Positions 36,218 through 44,234 of a stretch of 64,000 nt of DNA are shown piece by piece. How positions within the stretch are numbered: position 1 is the stretch's first letter; each line of letters starts with the position of its first letter. Origin of the DNA: JADLBR01 sp020847615 (GTDB lineage: Bacteria > Verrucomicrobiota > Verrucomicrobiia > JADLBR01); assembly GCA_026646655.1 (NCBI GenBank), contig JAPKHT010000009.1, positions 1 to 64,000 on the forward strand. The letters are read 5' to 3'. The notes below the pieces were generated by a model. It worked only from the letters and a program-made list of their open reading frames with translations. It was not told where the DNA came from and did no database searches. Both the position numbers and the translations under genes were made by a program.

Positions 36218-36320
36218 TTCGAAAATTGCCGCATCGCTTTCCGTAGCCGAACGCGTCAGCGTTTGGCGGCCAATGCCTCACGGCTTCGGCTACACTTTCT
36301 GCGCCGGTGGTGCCCCGTGC
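36215..36320 (+). repeat. Repeat B, copy 2, filling the whole convergent gap
   Basis: It starts with the NDK stop (TGATTCGAAAATTGCC) and has GTAG (36243-36246) followed by CCGAACGC-GTCA-GCGTTTGG. The inverted second unit closes at CTAC (36290-36293) after GGC-TTCGGC, and the tail CGCCGGTGGTGCCCCG runs to the TAG of the convergent ATP-grasp gene (36320-36322). There is no unique DNA between the two stop codons. This is the best-preserved two-hairpin copy besides copy 5. Confidence 0.8.
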
Positions 36321-37228
36321 TACGGTGCGGCTATCGCCTCGCCCTGTTGGGCGACCCAGCGCTCCAGCGCATCGACGAGCAGGGGGGCCCGCCGCGCGGC
36401 GCCCCTGGCCCCCACCTCGGTCGAGACCGAGGGCGTGGGATTCACGTCAAGAACCAGCGGCCCCCCGGGCCGGACCACGAAATCGACCTTGCCGAAATCC
36501 ATGCCGATCCGGCGCCGGAAATCGCGGACCTCGTCGGGCACGGGCACGGCCTCCCAGCGACGGGGCACGCGATTCGATGCCTTGACGATCGGCTCGGTCG
36601 AGAACGAGCACGAGCAGTGCTCGGCATCGCCGAGGAACGTCCACTTGCGCACCGCGTAGAGGCCGTCGCGCTCCTCGGGCTCAAAGGGCTGGACCACGAG
36701 GCGCGGATTGCGAAACGCCTGCGGGGGCACGTCGCGCAACGAGGCGTAGACCCGATAGTCGCCCGAACTGAGGCACGGCGTCCAACGCCAGAAGGCGGCC
36801 TCCGCCCAGCGGCGCGCCACCGGCGATCGCCGCAGCCGATCCATCATCTCCGCCCAGAGCCGGCGCCCGGGTATCAGCCGGAGCTCGGGCCTGCCGCCGA
36901 AATTGAGATCGGCCTTGAGGATGACCGGACCCCCGAACGCGTCGCGCGGCCCCAGGACCCGCCCCCCGAGCGCGCGCTTGGAGATGTCGCGCAACCCGCG
37001 ATTGAGCACGAGAGGATACCGCGACAGGAATCGATCGTACTCCCGGGGCCGCACCGTCAGGTCCACGTGCGGGATCATGACGTCCGCGGGCGGGCGCCCG
37101 CCGACGCCCCGCAGGATCTCGACCGAATGGCCGCGCTCGCGGGCCGCCGACAGCACGAAATGCAGTAGCCACCTGTCCCCGCGCGAGAAGCGGAGATCCC
37201 TGGCATGGATCAGGACCCCAATGCGCAT
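36320..37228 (-). CDS. RimK-like ATP-grasp enzyme
   Basis: A 302-residue protein read from the ATG at 37228 (M-R-I-G-V-L-I-H-A-R-D), where a Rossmann-like N-terminal domain begins; the longer frame upstream is not supported. The ATP-grasp fold shows V-I-L-K-A-D-L-N-F-G-G (about 129-139; ATP-binding Lys and Gly-rich loop). It ends with the metal site: V-D-F-V-V-R-P-G-G-P-L-V-L-D-V-N-P-T-P-S (about 255-274; Asp and Asn Mg ligands). Enzymes of this type join a carboxylate to an amine. The substrate is unknown; there is no obvious peptide precursor nearby. It is divergent from the second ATP-grasp gene, with a 111-base shared upstream region. Confidence 0.72.
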   Translation of the reverse strand: MRIGVLIHARDLRFSRGDRWLLHFVLSAARERGHSVEILRGVGGRPPADVMIPHVDLTVRPREYDRFLSRYPLVLNRGLRDISKRALGGRVLGPRDAFGGPVILKADLNFGGRPELRLIPGRRLWAEMMDRLRRSPVARRWAEAAFWRWTPCLSSGDYRVYASLRDVPPQAFRNPRLVVQPFEPEERDGLYAVRKWTFLGDAEHCSCSFSTEPIVKASNRVPRRWEAVPVPDEVRDFRRRIGMDFGKVDFVVRPGGPLVLDVNPTPSVSTEVGARGAARRAPLLVDALERWVAQQGEAIAAP

Positions 37229-37339
37229 CGCATTCAACGGGCGCCTTCCCCCGGGTGGCGCAAAGCGGCCACCCTGCAGGCGCCCCTGCACTTCTAGGCT
37301 TGCCACCGCAACCCGGCTAGCGCAATCGGTCTGGTCTCC

Positions 37340-38545
37340 ATGGAAGAGGACATCCCGCTGCTTCCGTCGGTGCCCCCCCTCGAGGCCATTTACGGGGACC
37401 GGGCCTACCTCTGCCCAAAGCTCTCATTCGTGCCCCGCGGATGGAACCGGGGCGACCGCTGGTACGGCGACATGCTGACCGGGCGCTTTGCCACCGCCCC
37501 CGGCAACGCGCCGCGCCTGGTCGCCGCCGCCGCGGTGACCCCGTCCGTCGCCCGGTGGTTTGGGCTCGCGGGCCTCCCCCTCCACGAGGATTGCGACCGG
37601 TACGCCGATCAGGCGGACCACACCGAGCACCTGCGCGCCGCCATCGCGCGAGGGTTGCGCATCGCCGGCCAATTCCCGCTCCACGAGGACCACTGGGCTT
37701 TCCCCCATGCGCTCAACGCCGCGGATCTGCTCATCCGCCTGGCGGACAAGCGCTCGATCTCCGAATTCGTGCCAGAACCCTTCTGCCCGCGCCGGGAAGT
37801 CTTCGAGGGACCCGACTTTGTCTCCGGCAAGGTGCGCCCGCCCACGCCCTGCGTCGTGAAGATCTCCAGCCGTTTCGCCGCCACCGCGGGCCGCGGGGTC
37901 CAGGTGTGCCTGGCGCCCGAGGACGTGGAGTTCGCGCGGAACGAATTTGGGGCGGCCGAGCGAATCGTCGTCGAAGAGTGGCTGCCCTTCGAGAGGACGT
38001 TCTGTTTTCACGGCGCGGCGTACGGGGACGGGCGGGCCGCGCTGCTTGGCGTCACGGAGCAGATCATCGTCCATCGCTCCCGCTATGGCGGAGGATGGTA
38101 CGGCCCCGGCGTTGATCCGCCCGAAACGGCCTGGCGGGCGGCCCGCGCGGTGCTGCGGCGTATCGCGGCCACGGGACTGCAGAGCATCGTCGGGATCGAC
38201 CTCGGCGTCTTGCCCGATGGCTCGGTGCGCGCGTTCGACATCAACCCGCGCATCAACGCGTCCACCTCGGGCCTGTGGATGACGGACTTCCGCCATGAGT
38301 TCAGGACGATGCACGGATGCATGCACGCCTGGCGCACCGGCCTGTCCTGGGAACAGGCGTCCGCCCTTATCGAGCCCCAGATCAGGGCCGGCCGCTGGCT
38401 GCCCCTCGCCGTCCGCGATCCGGCCCCGACCTTGGCCCAGGGTCCCGGGCCGATGCTGCTGGGCGTCACGCTGGGCCCATCCCGCGCGGAGGCGATCGCC
38501 GCCGCGGAGGACCTCCGCGCCCGCCTGGGCGCCGAAGTCCCGTGA
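37340..38545 (+). CDS. ATP-grasp ligase-like protein (second, unrelated type)
   Basis: A 401-residue protein without signal peptide. The ATP-grasp domain begins at about 165 with C-V-V-K-I-S-S-R-F-A-A-T-A-G-R-G-V (ATP Lys plus Gly-rich loop) and V-V-E-E-W-L-P-F-E-R-T-F-C (about 211-223). It ends with F-D-I-N-P-R-I-N-A-S-T-S (about 297-308), the Mg-binding Asp/Asn motif. Its first 150 residues are a distinct pre-ATP-grasp domain with H-E-D-x-D/H repeats (L-H-E-D-C-D-R-Y and L-H-E-D-H-W-A-F). It resembles carboxylate-amine ligases at fold level only. Divergent from the RimK-like gene; the DUF5069 gene follows 83 bases downstream. No Shine-Dalgarno was seen. Confidence 0.68.
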   Translation: MEEDIPLLPSVPPLEAIYGDRAYLCPKLSFVPRGWNRGDRWYGDMLTGRFATAPGNAPRLVAAAAVTPSVARWFGLAGLPLHEDCDRYADQADHTEHLRAAIARGLRIAGQFPLHEDHWAFPHALNAADLLIRLADKRSISEFVPEPFCPRREVFEGPDFVSGKVRPPTPCVVKISSRFAATAGRGVQVCLAPEDVEFARNEFGAAERIVVEEWLPFERTFCFHGAAYGDGRAALLGVTEQIIVHRSRYGGGWYGPGVDPPETAWRAARAVLRRIAATGLQSIVGIDLGVLPDGSVRAFDINPRINASTSGLWMTDFRHEFRTMHGCMHAWRTGLSWEQASALIEPQIRAGRWLPLAVRDPAPTLAQGPGPMLLGVTLGPSRAEAIAAAEDLRARLGAEVP

Positions 38546-38628
38546 CGGGCGCCGGGGCCACGACCCCGGGGTGCCGCTTCCCGGATCGACTGGCGCGACG
38601 CGTGGATCGTGATATAGAGGGGCTTCGC

Positions 38629-39153
38629 ATGCGCCACTACAACTACCAGCAGCAACTGTTCGACGCCTGGGAGACCGCCGTCAAGGCCTACCGCTCCGGC
38701 AAACGCCAGTCCTCCGCATTTTTCTCCGGTGCGCAGCAGAAGTTCATCGCCTCCATCGGCGCCACCCCTCAGGAGTTCTACGACTACGCCGAGGATTTCG
38801 TGGATGGCGGCGAGCCCGACTTCACCACCGTCGCGCAGGTCATGGACATCCGCCGCTACTACTTCCTCAAGGTCCAGGGCGGCAGGCGCAGCGCGCTCAC
38901 GCTCGATCCCGCGACGCTGCCCGCCAAGACCGCGGCCATCGCCGGCATCCCGTGGCTGCCCCGCATCATCCCGAAGGCCAAGGCAAAACTCCGCGGTGAA
39001 CTGAGCCCCGACATCATGTACGGCTGCGGCGGCGACCGCGGGTTCTTGCGCCAGCACGACATCCACCCCGCCGAGTTCCTCCGCGTCGTCATGGATCACG
39101 AGAACGACGACGACGCCATCGTCGCCTGGGTCAAGGCCCGCGCCCAGCGGTAG
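38629..39153 (+). CDS. DUF5069-like protein
   Basis: A 174-residue soluble protein read from the ATG at 38629, which follows GAGGGG by 6-7 bases; the longer frame overlaps the ATP-grasp gene and is not convincing. The C-terminal half carries G-I-P-W-L-P-R-I-I-P-K-A-K-A-K-L-R-G-E-L (105-124), Y-G-C-G-G-D-R-G-F-L-R-Q-H (130-142) and the ending D-D-D-A-I-V-A-W-V. I recognise this as the DUF5069 pattern found mainly in Verrucomicrobiota and relatives. Function is unknown. The N-terminal half is a small helical domain. From 39154 to 39422 I see no gene; this interval presumably carries the kdp promoter. Confidence 0.72.
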   Translation: MRHYNYQQQLFDAWETAVKAYRSGKRQSSAFFSGAQQKFIASIGATPQEFYDYAEDFVDGGEPDFTTVAQVMDIRRYYFLKVQGGRRSALTLDPATLPAKTAAIAGIPWLPRIIPKAKAKLRGELSPDIMYGCGGDRGFLRQHDIHPAEFLRVVMDHENDDDAIVAWVKARAQR

Positions 39154-39422
39154 ATCAAGACGTCGCCCATCTGGCCCCCGGTGGGATCGTCCGGAGGGGC
39201 CTTGGTTCCCATGTCTGGCGCACGTGGCCACTGATTCTCGAGCCAGTCCCGCCGATCCCGCAAGCGGCTGGTGACGGGCGCGTTGCGCGGCGACCCATGG
39301 CCCGTCGGCCTCACCACCCCTCGCGGATGGGACCTTAACATTTTCTCAAACCCTTTGCGGCCCGTCTCAATTGGCGCTGCACCCCGCGATGGCGAAGAGT
39401 TGGGCGTGGAGGAAATGGATAC

Positions 39423-39506
39423 ATGAATGACGTGATCTACATCCTGATCGTGGCGGGCTTCTTCGTCGCGGGCGCCCTTTACACGCATCTCTGCGGGCGG
39501 TTCTGA
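39423..39506 (+). CDS. 27-residue membrane peptide at the head of the kdp operon
   Basis: ATG at 39423 with GGAGGAAA 6 bases upstream; product begins M-N-D-V-I-Y-I-L-I-V-A-G-F-F-V-A-G-A and ends H-L-C-G-R-F. It is essentially one TM helix with a short charged tail. Tiny hydrophobic ORFs preceding kdpF occur in a range of bacteria, so I consider it real: it has a good ribosome site, the right spacing (10 bases to kdpF) and the same orientation. It may be a KdpF-like stabiliser of the KdpABC complex. Confidence 0.65.
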   Translation: MNDVIYILIVAGFFVAGALYTHLCGRF

Positions 39507-39516
39507 GGAGAAAATT

Positions 39517-39600
39517 ATGGGAGACATCGTTGTCGGCATCATGGCCCTGCTGCTCTTCGTCTACCTGCTGGTGGCGATGCTGCGGCCGGAGAAATTCTGA
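39517..39600 (+). CDS. kdpF: KdpF, small subunit of the Kdp potassium ATPase
   Basis: A 27-residue peptide (M-G-D-I-V-V-G-I-M-A-L-L-L-F-V-Y ending M-L-R-P-E-K-F) with GAGGAG 8 bases upstream of the ATG. The tail L-R-P-E-K-F after a single TM helix is the diagnostic KdpF ending. KdpF stabilises the KdpABC complex in the membrane. It stops 9 bases before kdpA. Confidence 0.92.
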   Translation: MGDIVVGIMALLLFVYLLVAMLRPEKF

Positions 39601-39609
39601 GGACCCCAC

Positions 39610-41409
39610 ATGCGCTCGACTGACTGGCTGCAACTCGCCCTCTATATCGGGGCGCTCGCGCTGATCACCAAGCCGCTCGGCATCTACCTGACGCACGTCC
39701 TAGACGCCCGCGGGACGACCTGGCTCGACCCCGTGATGAAGCCGCTCGAGCGGCTCACGTACCGGCTGATGGGCGTCGTCCCGGAGAAGGAGCAGGATTG
39801 GAAGGGATACACGTTCGCCATGCTCCTGTTCAGCCTTGCGGGCTGCCTCTTCACCTACGCGATCCTGCGGCTGCAGCACCTGCTGCCGCTGAACCCCCAG
39901 GGCCTCGGTCCCCTGAGTCCGCACCTCGCGTTCAACACCGCGGTGAGCTTCACCACGAACACCAACTGGCAGAGCTACGGCGGCGAGTCCACGATGTCCT
40001 ATTTCTCCCAGATGGTCGCCCTCACCCTCCACAACTTCGCCTCGGCGGCCACGGGCATCGCCATCGCCGCGGCGCTGGTGCGCGGCATCGCGCGCCAGTC
40101 GGCCACGACGCTCGGCAACTTCTGGGTCGATCTCGTGCGCACGACCTACTATCTCCTCCTGCCGATCTGCGTGGTCTTCGCCATCGCGCTCGTCTCGCAG
40201 GGGATGATCCAGAACTTCAGCCCCTACACCAAGGCCCGGCTCGTCGAGCCGTACAAGGTCCCCGTCGAAAAGAAGAACGACAAGGGCGAGACCGCGCTCG
40301 GCGCCGACGGCAAGCCGGTCATGGAGGAACAGACCATCGACGAGCAGGTCATCGCCCAGGGCCCGATGGCCTCGCAGATCGCGGTGAAGATGCTCGGCAC
40401 CAACGGCGGCGGCTTCGCCAACGCCAACGCCGCGCAGCCCTTCGAGAACCCGACGCCCCTGTCCAACTTTCTCCAGATGCTGTCGATCTTCGCCATCGGC
40501 AGCGCCCTCACCTACTACCTCGGGCGCATGACGGGCAACCAGGGGCACGGCTGGTCGGTCTGGGCCGCCATGATGGCGATCTTCCTCGCCGGTGCACTGG
40601 TCTGCTGGTGGGCCGAGGCCTCGGGCAACCCGATCCACCACGGGCTCGGCGTCGCCGCGGCCGACGGCAACATGGAGGGCAAGGAGATCCGATTCGGGAT
40701 CTTCAACTCCGCGCTCTTCGCGACGATCACCACCGCGGCATCCTGCGGCGCGGTCAATTCCATGCACGACTCCTTCACCGCGCTCGGCGGACTGGTGCCC
40801 CTCTTCAACATCGAGCTGGGAGAGATCGTGATCGGCGGCGTCGGCGCGGGCCTGTACGGGATGCTCGTGTTCGTCGTCCTGGCGGTGTTCATCGCCGGGC
40901 TGATGGTGGGCCGCACGCCGGAATACCTCGGCAAGAAGATCCAATCCTACGAGGTCAAGATGGCGATGCTGTCGCTGCTGGTACTCAGCCTGTCGATCCT
41001 GGGGTTTTCCGCCTGGGCGTCCGCGAGCGAGTGGGGACTCGCGGGCCTCAACAACGTCGGGCCCCACGGGCTCGGCGAGATCCTGTATGCCTTCAGCTCC
41101 GCGACGGGCAACAACGGGAGCGCCTTCGCCGGCCTCACCGCCAATACGCCATGGTACAACACCACGCTCGGGCTCGCGATGCTCATCGGGCGCTTCCTGA
41201 TGATCATCCCGATCATGGCCATCGCCGGCTCGCTCGTGGTCAAGAAGGCGTCGCCACCGGGCGCGGGCACCTTCCCCGTGTCGGGGGTGACTTTCACGGC
41301 GCTCCTCGTGGGCACCGTCCTGCTGATTGGCGCCCTGAACTTTTTCCCGGTGCTGGCGCTGGGACCGATCATCGAACACTTCCTGAACGCCCAGGGGACA
41401 CTCTATTGA
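39610..41409 (+). CDS. kdpA: KdpA, potassium-binding channel-like subunit
   Basis: A 599-residue polytopic membrane protein with about ten TM helices. K+ selectivity loops are visible: S-F-T-T-N-T-N-W-Q-S-Y-G-G-E (about 115-128), G-T-N-G-G-G-F (about 262-268), S-C-G-A-V-N-S-M (about 378-385) and S-S-A-T-G-N-N-G-S-A-F (about 496-506). An insert with lysine-rich residues at about 215-250 sits between the second and third repeats, as is normal for the family. It takes up K+ from the periplasm and passes it to KdpB. The operon is normally induced at low K+ through KdpDE, whose genes lie downstream. Confidence 0.97.
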   Translation: MRSTDWLQLALYIGALALITKPLGIYLTHVLDARGTTWLDPVMKPLERLTYRLMGVVPEKEQDWKGYTFAMLLFSLAGCLFTYAILRLQHLLPLNPQGLGPLSPHLAFNTAVSFTTNTNWQSYGGESTMSYFSQMVALTLHNFASAATGIAIAAALVRGIARQSATTLGNFWVDLVRTTYYLLLPICVVFAIALVSQGMIQNFSPYTKARLVEPYKVPVEKKNDKGETALGADGKPVMEEQTIDEQVIAQGPMASQIAVKMLGTNGGGFANANAAQPFENPTPLSNFLQMLSIFAIGSALTYYLGRMTGNQGHGWSVWAAMMAIFLAGALVCWWAEASGNPIHHGLGVAAADGNMEGKEIRFGIFNSALFATITTAASCGAVNSMHDSFTALGGLVPLFNIELGEIVIGGVGAGLYGMLVFVVLAVFIAGLMVGRTPEYLGKKIQSYEVKMAMLSLLVLSLSILGFSAWASASEWGLAGLNNVGPHGLGEILYAFSSATGNNGSAFAGLTANTPWYNTTLGLAMLIGRFLMIIPIMAIAGSLVVKKASPPGAGTFPVSGVTFTALLVGTVLLIGALNFFPVLALGPIIEHFLNAQGTLY

Positions 41410-41431
41410 CCCGCAAGAGGAGACCCAACCC

Positions 41432-43471
41432 ATGACGCGCAAAGCCCCATCCCTGTTTGACGGGAAGATCGTCGGCCCCGCGATCGCCGACTCGTTCCGG
41501 AAGCTCCATCCGGCGCACATGATCCGGAACCCGGTCATGTTCGTGACCATGGTCGGCGCGATCCTGACCACCGTGGCCATATTCACCGCGGGGGCCGAGC
41601 GCGGCTTCATCGCGCAGCTCGCGCTCTGGCTGTGGTTCACGGTCCTGTTCGCGAATTTCGCCGAGGCCGTGGCCGAGGGCCGCGGCAAGGCCCAGGCCGC
41701 CGCGCTGCGCAAGGCGCGCTCCGACACCACCGCGCGGCGCCTGCTGGCCGGCCGCGAGGAGCGCGTCCCCGCAACGCACTTGCGGAAGGGCGACCTCGTG
41801 GTCTGCGAGGCAGGAGACGTGATCCCCGCCGACGGGGATGTCGTCGAGGGCATCGCGAGCGTCGACGAGGCCGCCATCACGGGCGAAAGCGCCCCGGTCA
41901 TCCGAGAGAGCGGTGGCGACCGCAGCGCCGTCACCGGCGGCACGCGCGTCCTGAGCGACCGCATCGTGGTCCGCGTCACGATGGAGGAGGGCCACGGGTT
42001 CCTGGATCGCATGATCGCGCTGGTGGAGGGGGCGCGGCGCCAGAAGACCCCCAACGAGATCGCGCTGACCATCCTGCTGGCCGCGCTCACGGTGATCTTC
42101 CTCCCCGTCTGCGTCACGCTCAAGCCGTTCGGCGTCTATTCCGGAACCGTCTTTTCGATCCCGGTGCTCACCGCCCTGCTGGTCTGCCTGATCCCCACCA
42201 CCATCGGCGGCCTGCTCAGCGCCATCGGCATCGCGGGCATGGACCGCGTCATGCAGCGCAACGTCTTGGCCATGAGCGGGCGCGCCGTCGAGGCCGCCGG
42301 CGACGTGGACGTCCTGCTCCTGGACAAGACGGGCACCATCACCCTCGGCAATCGCATGGCCACCGAGTTCATCCCCGCCGGCGGCGTCCCGGTCTCCGTC
42401 CTGGCGGACGCCGCCCAGCTCGCCTCGCTCGCCGACGAGACGCCCGAGGGCCGGAGCATCGCCGTCCTCGCAAAACAGAAATTCGGCCTCCGCGGGCGCG
42501 AGGTCGCCGAGCCACATGCCCAGTTCGTTCCGTTCACCGCGCAGACCCGGATGAGCGGCGTGGATTTCCCCGCGCTCAACGGCAAGCCCGCCCGGAAGAT
42601 CCGCAAGGGGGCGGCGGATGCCGTGCGCGCGCACGTCGAGTCGCTCGGCGGATCGTTCCCGCAGGACATGGTGCGGGGCGTGGAGGACATCTCCCGCGCC
42701 GGGGGGACCCCGCTGGTCGTCGCGGACGGCCGCGACGTGCTGGGGGTCATGCACCTCAAGGACGTGGTCAAGGGCGGGATCAAGGAGCGCTTCTCGCACC
42801 TCCGGCGCATGGGCATCCGCACCGTGATGATCACCGGCGACAACCCGCTCACGGCCGCCGCGATCGCGGCCGAGGCCGGCGTGGATGATTTCATGGCCCA
42901 GGCCAAGCCCGAGGACAAGCTTGCCCGGATCCGCGAGGAGCAGGCGCGCGGCCACCTGGTCGCCATGACCGGCGACGGCACCAACGACGCCCCGGCGCTT
43001 GCCCAGGCCGATGTCGGCGTCGCCATGAATACCGGCACCCAGGCCGCGCGCGAGGCCGGCAACATGGTCGACCTCGACAGCAACCCCACCAAGCTCATCG
43101 AGATCGTGGAGATCGGCAAGCAGTTGCTCATGACGCGCGGCGCGCTGACGACCTTCAGCATCGCGAACGACGTCGCCAAGTACTTCGCGATCATCCCCGC
43201 GATGCTCATGGCCACGTTCCCGGCCATCGCGCCGCTGAACGTGATGCGCCTGCAGAGCCCCTCGAGCGCGATTCTCAGCGCGGTGATCTTCAACGCGCTC
43301 ATCATCATCGCGCTGATCCCGCTGGCGCTCCACGGCGTGCGCTACCGGCCCATCGGCGCGCTGGCGGTCCTCCGGCGCAACCTGCTCATCTTCGGCGCGG
43401 GCGGCATCATCATCCCCTTCATCGGCATCAAGGCCATCGACATCATCATCGCAACCATCCACCTGGTGTAA
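41432..43471 (+). CDS. kdpB: KdpB, P-type ATPase catalytic subunit
   Basis: A 679-residue P-type ATPase, GAGGAG about 11 bases before the ATG. The phosphorylated Asp298 is in D-K-T-G-T-I-T-L-G. The actuator-domain motif is A-I-T-G-E-S-A-P-V (about 149-157) and the hinge is G-D-G-T-N-D-A-P-A-L (about 513-522). TM region motif I-P-T-T-I-G-G-L-L-S-A-I-G is present (about 254-266). All catalytic elements are intact. It couples ATP hydrolysis to K+ movement through KdpA. kdpC follows after 4 bases. Confidence 0.97.
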   Translation: MTRKAPSLFDGKIVGPAIADSFRKLHPAHMIRNPVMFVTMVGAILTTVAIFTAGAERGFIAQLALWLWFTVLFANFAEAVAEGRGKAQAAALRKARSDTTARRLLAGREERVPATHLRKGDLVVCEAGDVIPADGDVVEGIASVDEAAITGESAPVIRESGGDRSAVTGGTRVLSDRIVVRVTMEEGHGFLDRMIALVEGARRQKTPNEIALTILLAALTVIFLPVCVTLKPFGVYSGTVFSIPVLTALLVCLIPTTIGGLLSAIGIAGMDRVMQRNVLAMSGRAVEAAGDVDVLLLDKTGTITLGNRMATEFIPAGGVPVSVLADAAQLASLADETPEGRSIAVLAKQKFGLRGREVAEPHAQFVPFTAQTRMSGVDFPALNGKPARKIRKGAADAVRAHVESLGGSFPQDMVRGVEDISRAGGTPLVVADGRDVLGVMHLKDVVKGGIKERFSHLRRMGIRTVMITGDNPLTAAAIAAEAGVDDFMAQAKPEDKLARIREEQARGHLVAMTGDGTNDAPALAQADVGVAMNTGTQAAREAGNMVDLDSNPTKLIEIVEIGKQLLMTRGALTTFSIANDVAKYFAIIPAMLMATFPAIAPLNVMRLQSPSSAILSAVIFNALIIIALIPLALHGVRYRPIGALAVLRRNLLIFGAGGIIIPFIGIKAIDIIIATIHLV

Positions 43472-43475
43472 CCCC

Positions 43476-44075
43476 ATGAGAGATCTCTTCACCGAAATCC
43501 GCGGCGCGGCGCTCGCCACGCTGATCCTCGCGGCCGTCTGCTGCGGCGCGTACCCCCTGCTGGTGTTCGGCGTCGCGCAGATCGCCTTTCCGGCCGAGGC
43601 CAACGGCAGCCTGATCGTGGCGCCCGACGGATCGGTCCTCGGATCAGCCCTGATGGCCCAGGGATTCACGGGCGACGGCTACTTCCACCCCCGCCCGTCG
43701 GCCGCGGGGGCGAACGGCTACGACGCCGCAAGCTCCGGCGGCAGCAACCTCGGCCCGACCTCGAAGAAGCTGGCCGATGCGATCGCCGCACGGGTCGTGG
43801 CCTACCGCGCCGAGAACGGTTTGGTCCCGGACGCGGCCGTCCCCGCCGACGCGGTGACGGCCTCGGGCAGCGGCCTGGACCCGCACATCAGCCCGCGAAA
43901 CGCCGCCCTCCAGGTCCCGCGCGTCGCTGCCGCGCGCGGCATCGCCGAGGACCGCGTCCGCGCCCTGGTCGACAAACACACCGAACCGCCGAGCCTCGGG
44001 GTGCTCGGGGACGCTGGCGTCAACGTGCTGACGCTGAACCTCGCGCTGGATGCGGAGGCACGCGGGAACCCGTGA
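43476..44075 (+). CDS. kdpC: KdpC, accessory subunit of the Kdp ATPase
   Basis: A 199-residue protein with one N-terminal TM helix (about 12-34; A-A-L-A-T-L-I-L-A-A-V-C-C-G). KdpC motifs follow: Y-F-H-P-R-P-S-A-A-G (about 69-78), S-S-G-G-S-N-L-G-P-T-S (about 86-96), A-V-T-A-S-G-S-G-L-D-P-H-I-S (about 128-141) and a terminal T-L-N-L-A-L-D. Length and order are normal. Its TGA overlaps the ATG of the next ORF by one base. Confidence 0.96.
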   Translation: MRDLFTEIRGAALATLILAAVCCGAYPLLVFGVAQIAFPAEANGSLIVAPDGSVLGSALMAQGFTGDGYFHPRPSAAGANGYDAASSGGSNLGPTSKKLADAIAARVVAYRAENGLVPDAAVPADAVTASGSGLDPHISPRNAALQVPRVAAARGIAEDRVRALVDKHTEPPSLGVLGDAGVNVLTLNLALDAEARGNP

Positions 44076-44230
44076 TGGGCGACTCTCTTCATATCCTCGA
44101 CCTGCTCCTGGCCAGCCTGCTGGCCGGCGGCAACCTGCTGGCGCTGCCGATCTGGTGGTGGCTGCTCGGATCCCCGGTCTTCCGCCTGTGGAAACGGTAT
44201 CACATGCGGGGAAAAAACGTGGTACGGTGA
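44075..44230 (+). CDS. 51-residue membrane protein between kdpC and kdpD
   Basis: The ATG shares one base with the kdpC stop (TGATG), and the ORF ends 4 bases before kdpD. The product (M-G-D-S-L-H-I-L-D-L-L-L-A-S, then P-I-W-W-W-L-L-G) has one or two hydrophobic helices and a very basic tail (R-L-W-K-R-Y-H-M-R-G-K). This position is not part of the textbook kdp operon. The tight packing on both sides and the ordinary membrane-protein composition favour a real gene. It could link the transporter to the KdpD sensor, which monitors the same membrane system. I know no family for it. Confidence 0.6.
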   Translation: MGDSLHILDLLLASLLAGGNLLALPIWWWLLGSPVFRLWKRYHMRGKNVVR

Positions 44231-44234
44231 CGCT

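Noticed and set aside
37229..37339. Riboswitch or attenuator between the divergent ATP-grasp genes
   Set aside because: Short GC inverted repeats (GGGTGG/CCACCC) are visible but no conserved aptamer pattern could be recognised.
39154..39422. KdpE-binding site or promoter upstream of the kdp operon
   Set aside because: A promoter must exist here, but no box matched well enough on both elements to report.
41369..43669. 766-codon minus-strand frame opposite kdpB
   Set aside because: Asp/Arg/His-rich composition typical of antisense of a GC-rich gene; kdpB is unambiguous.
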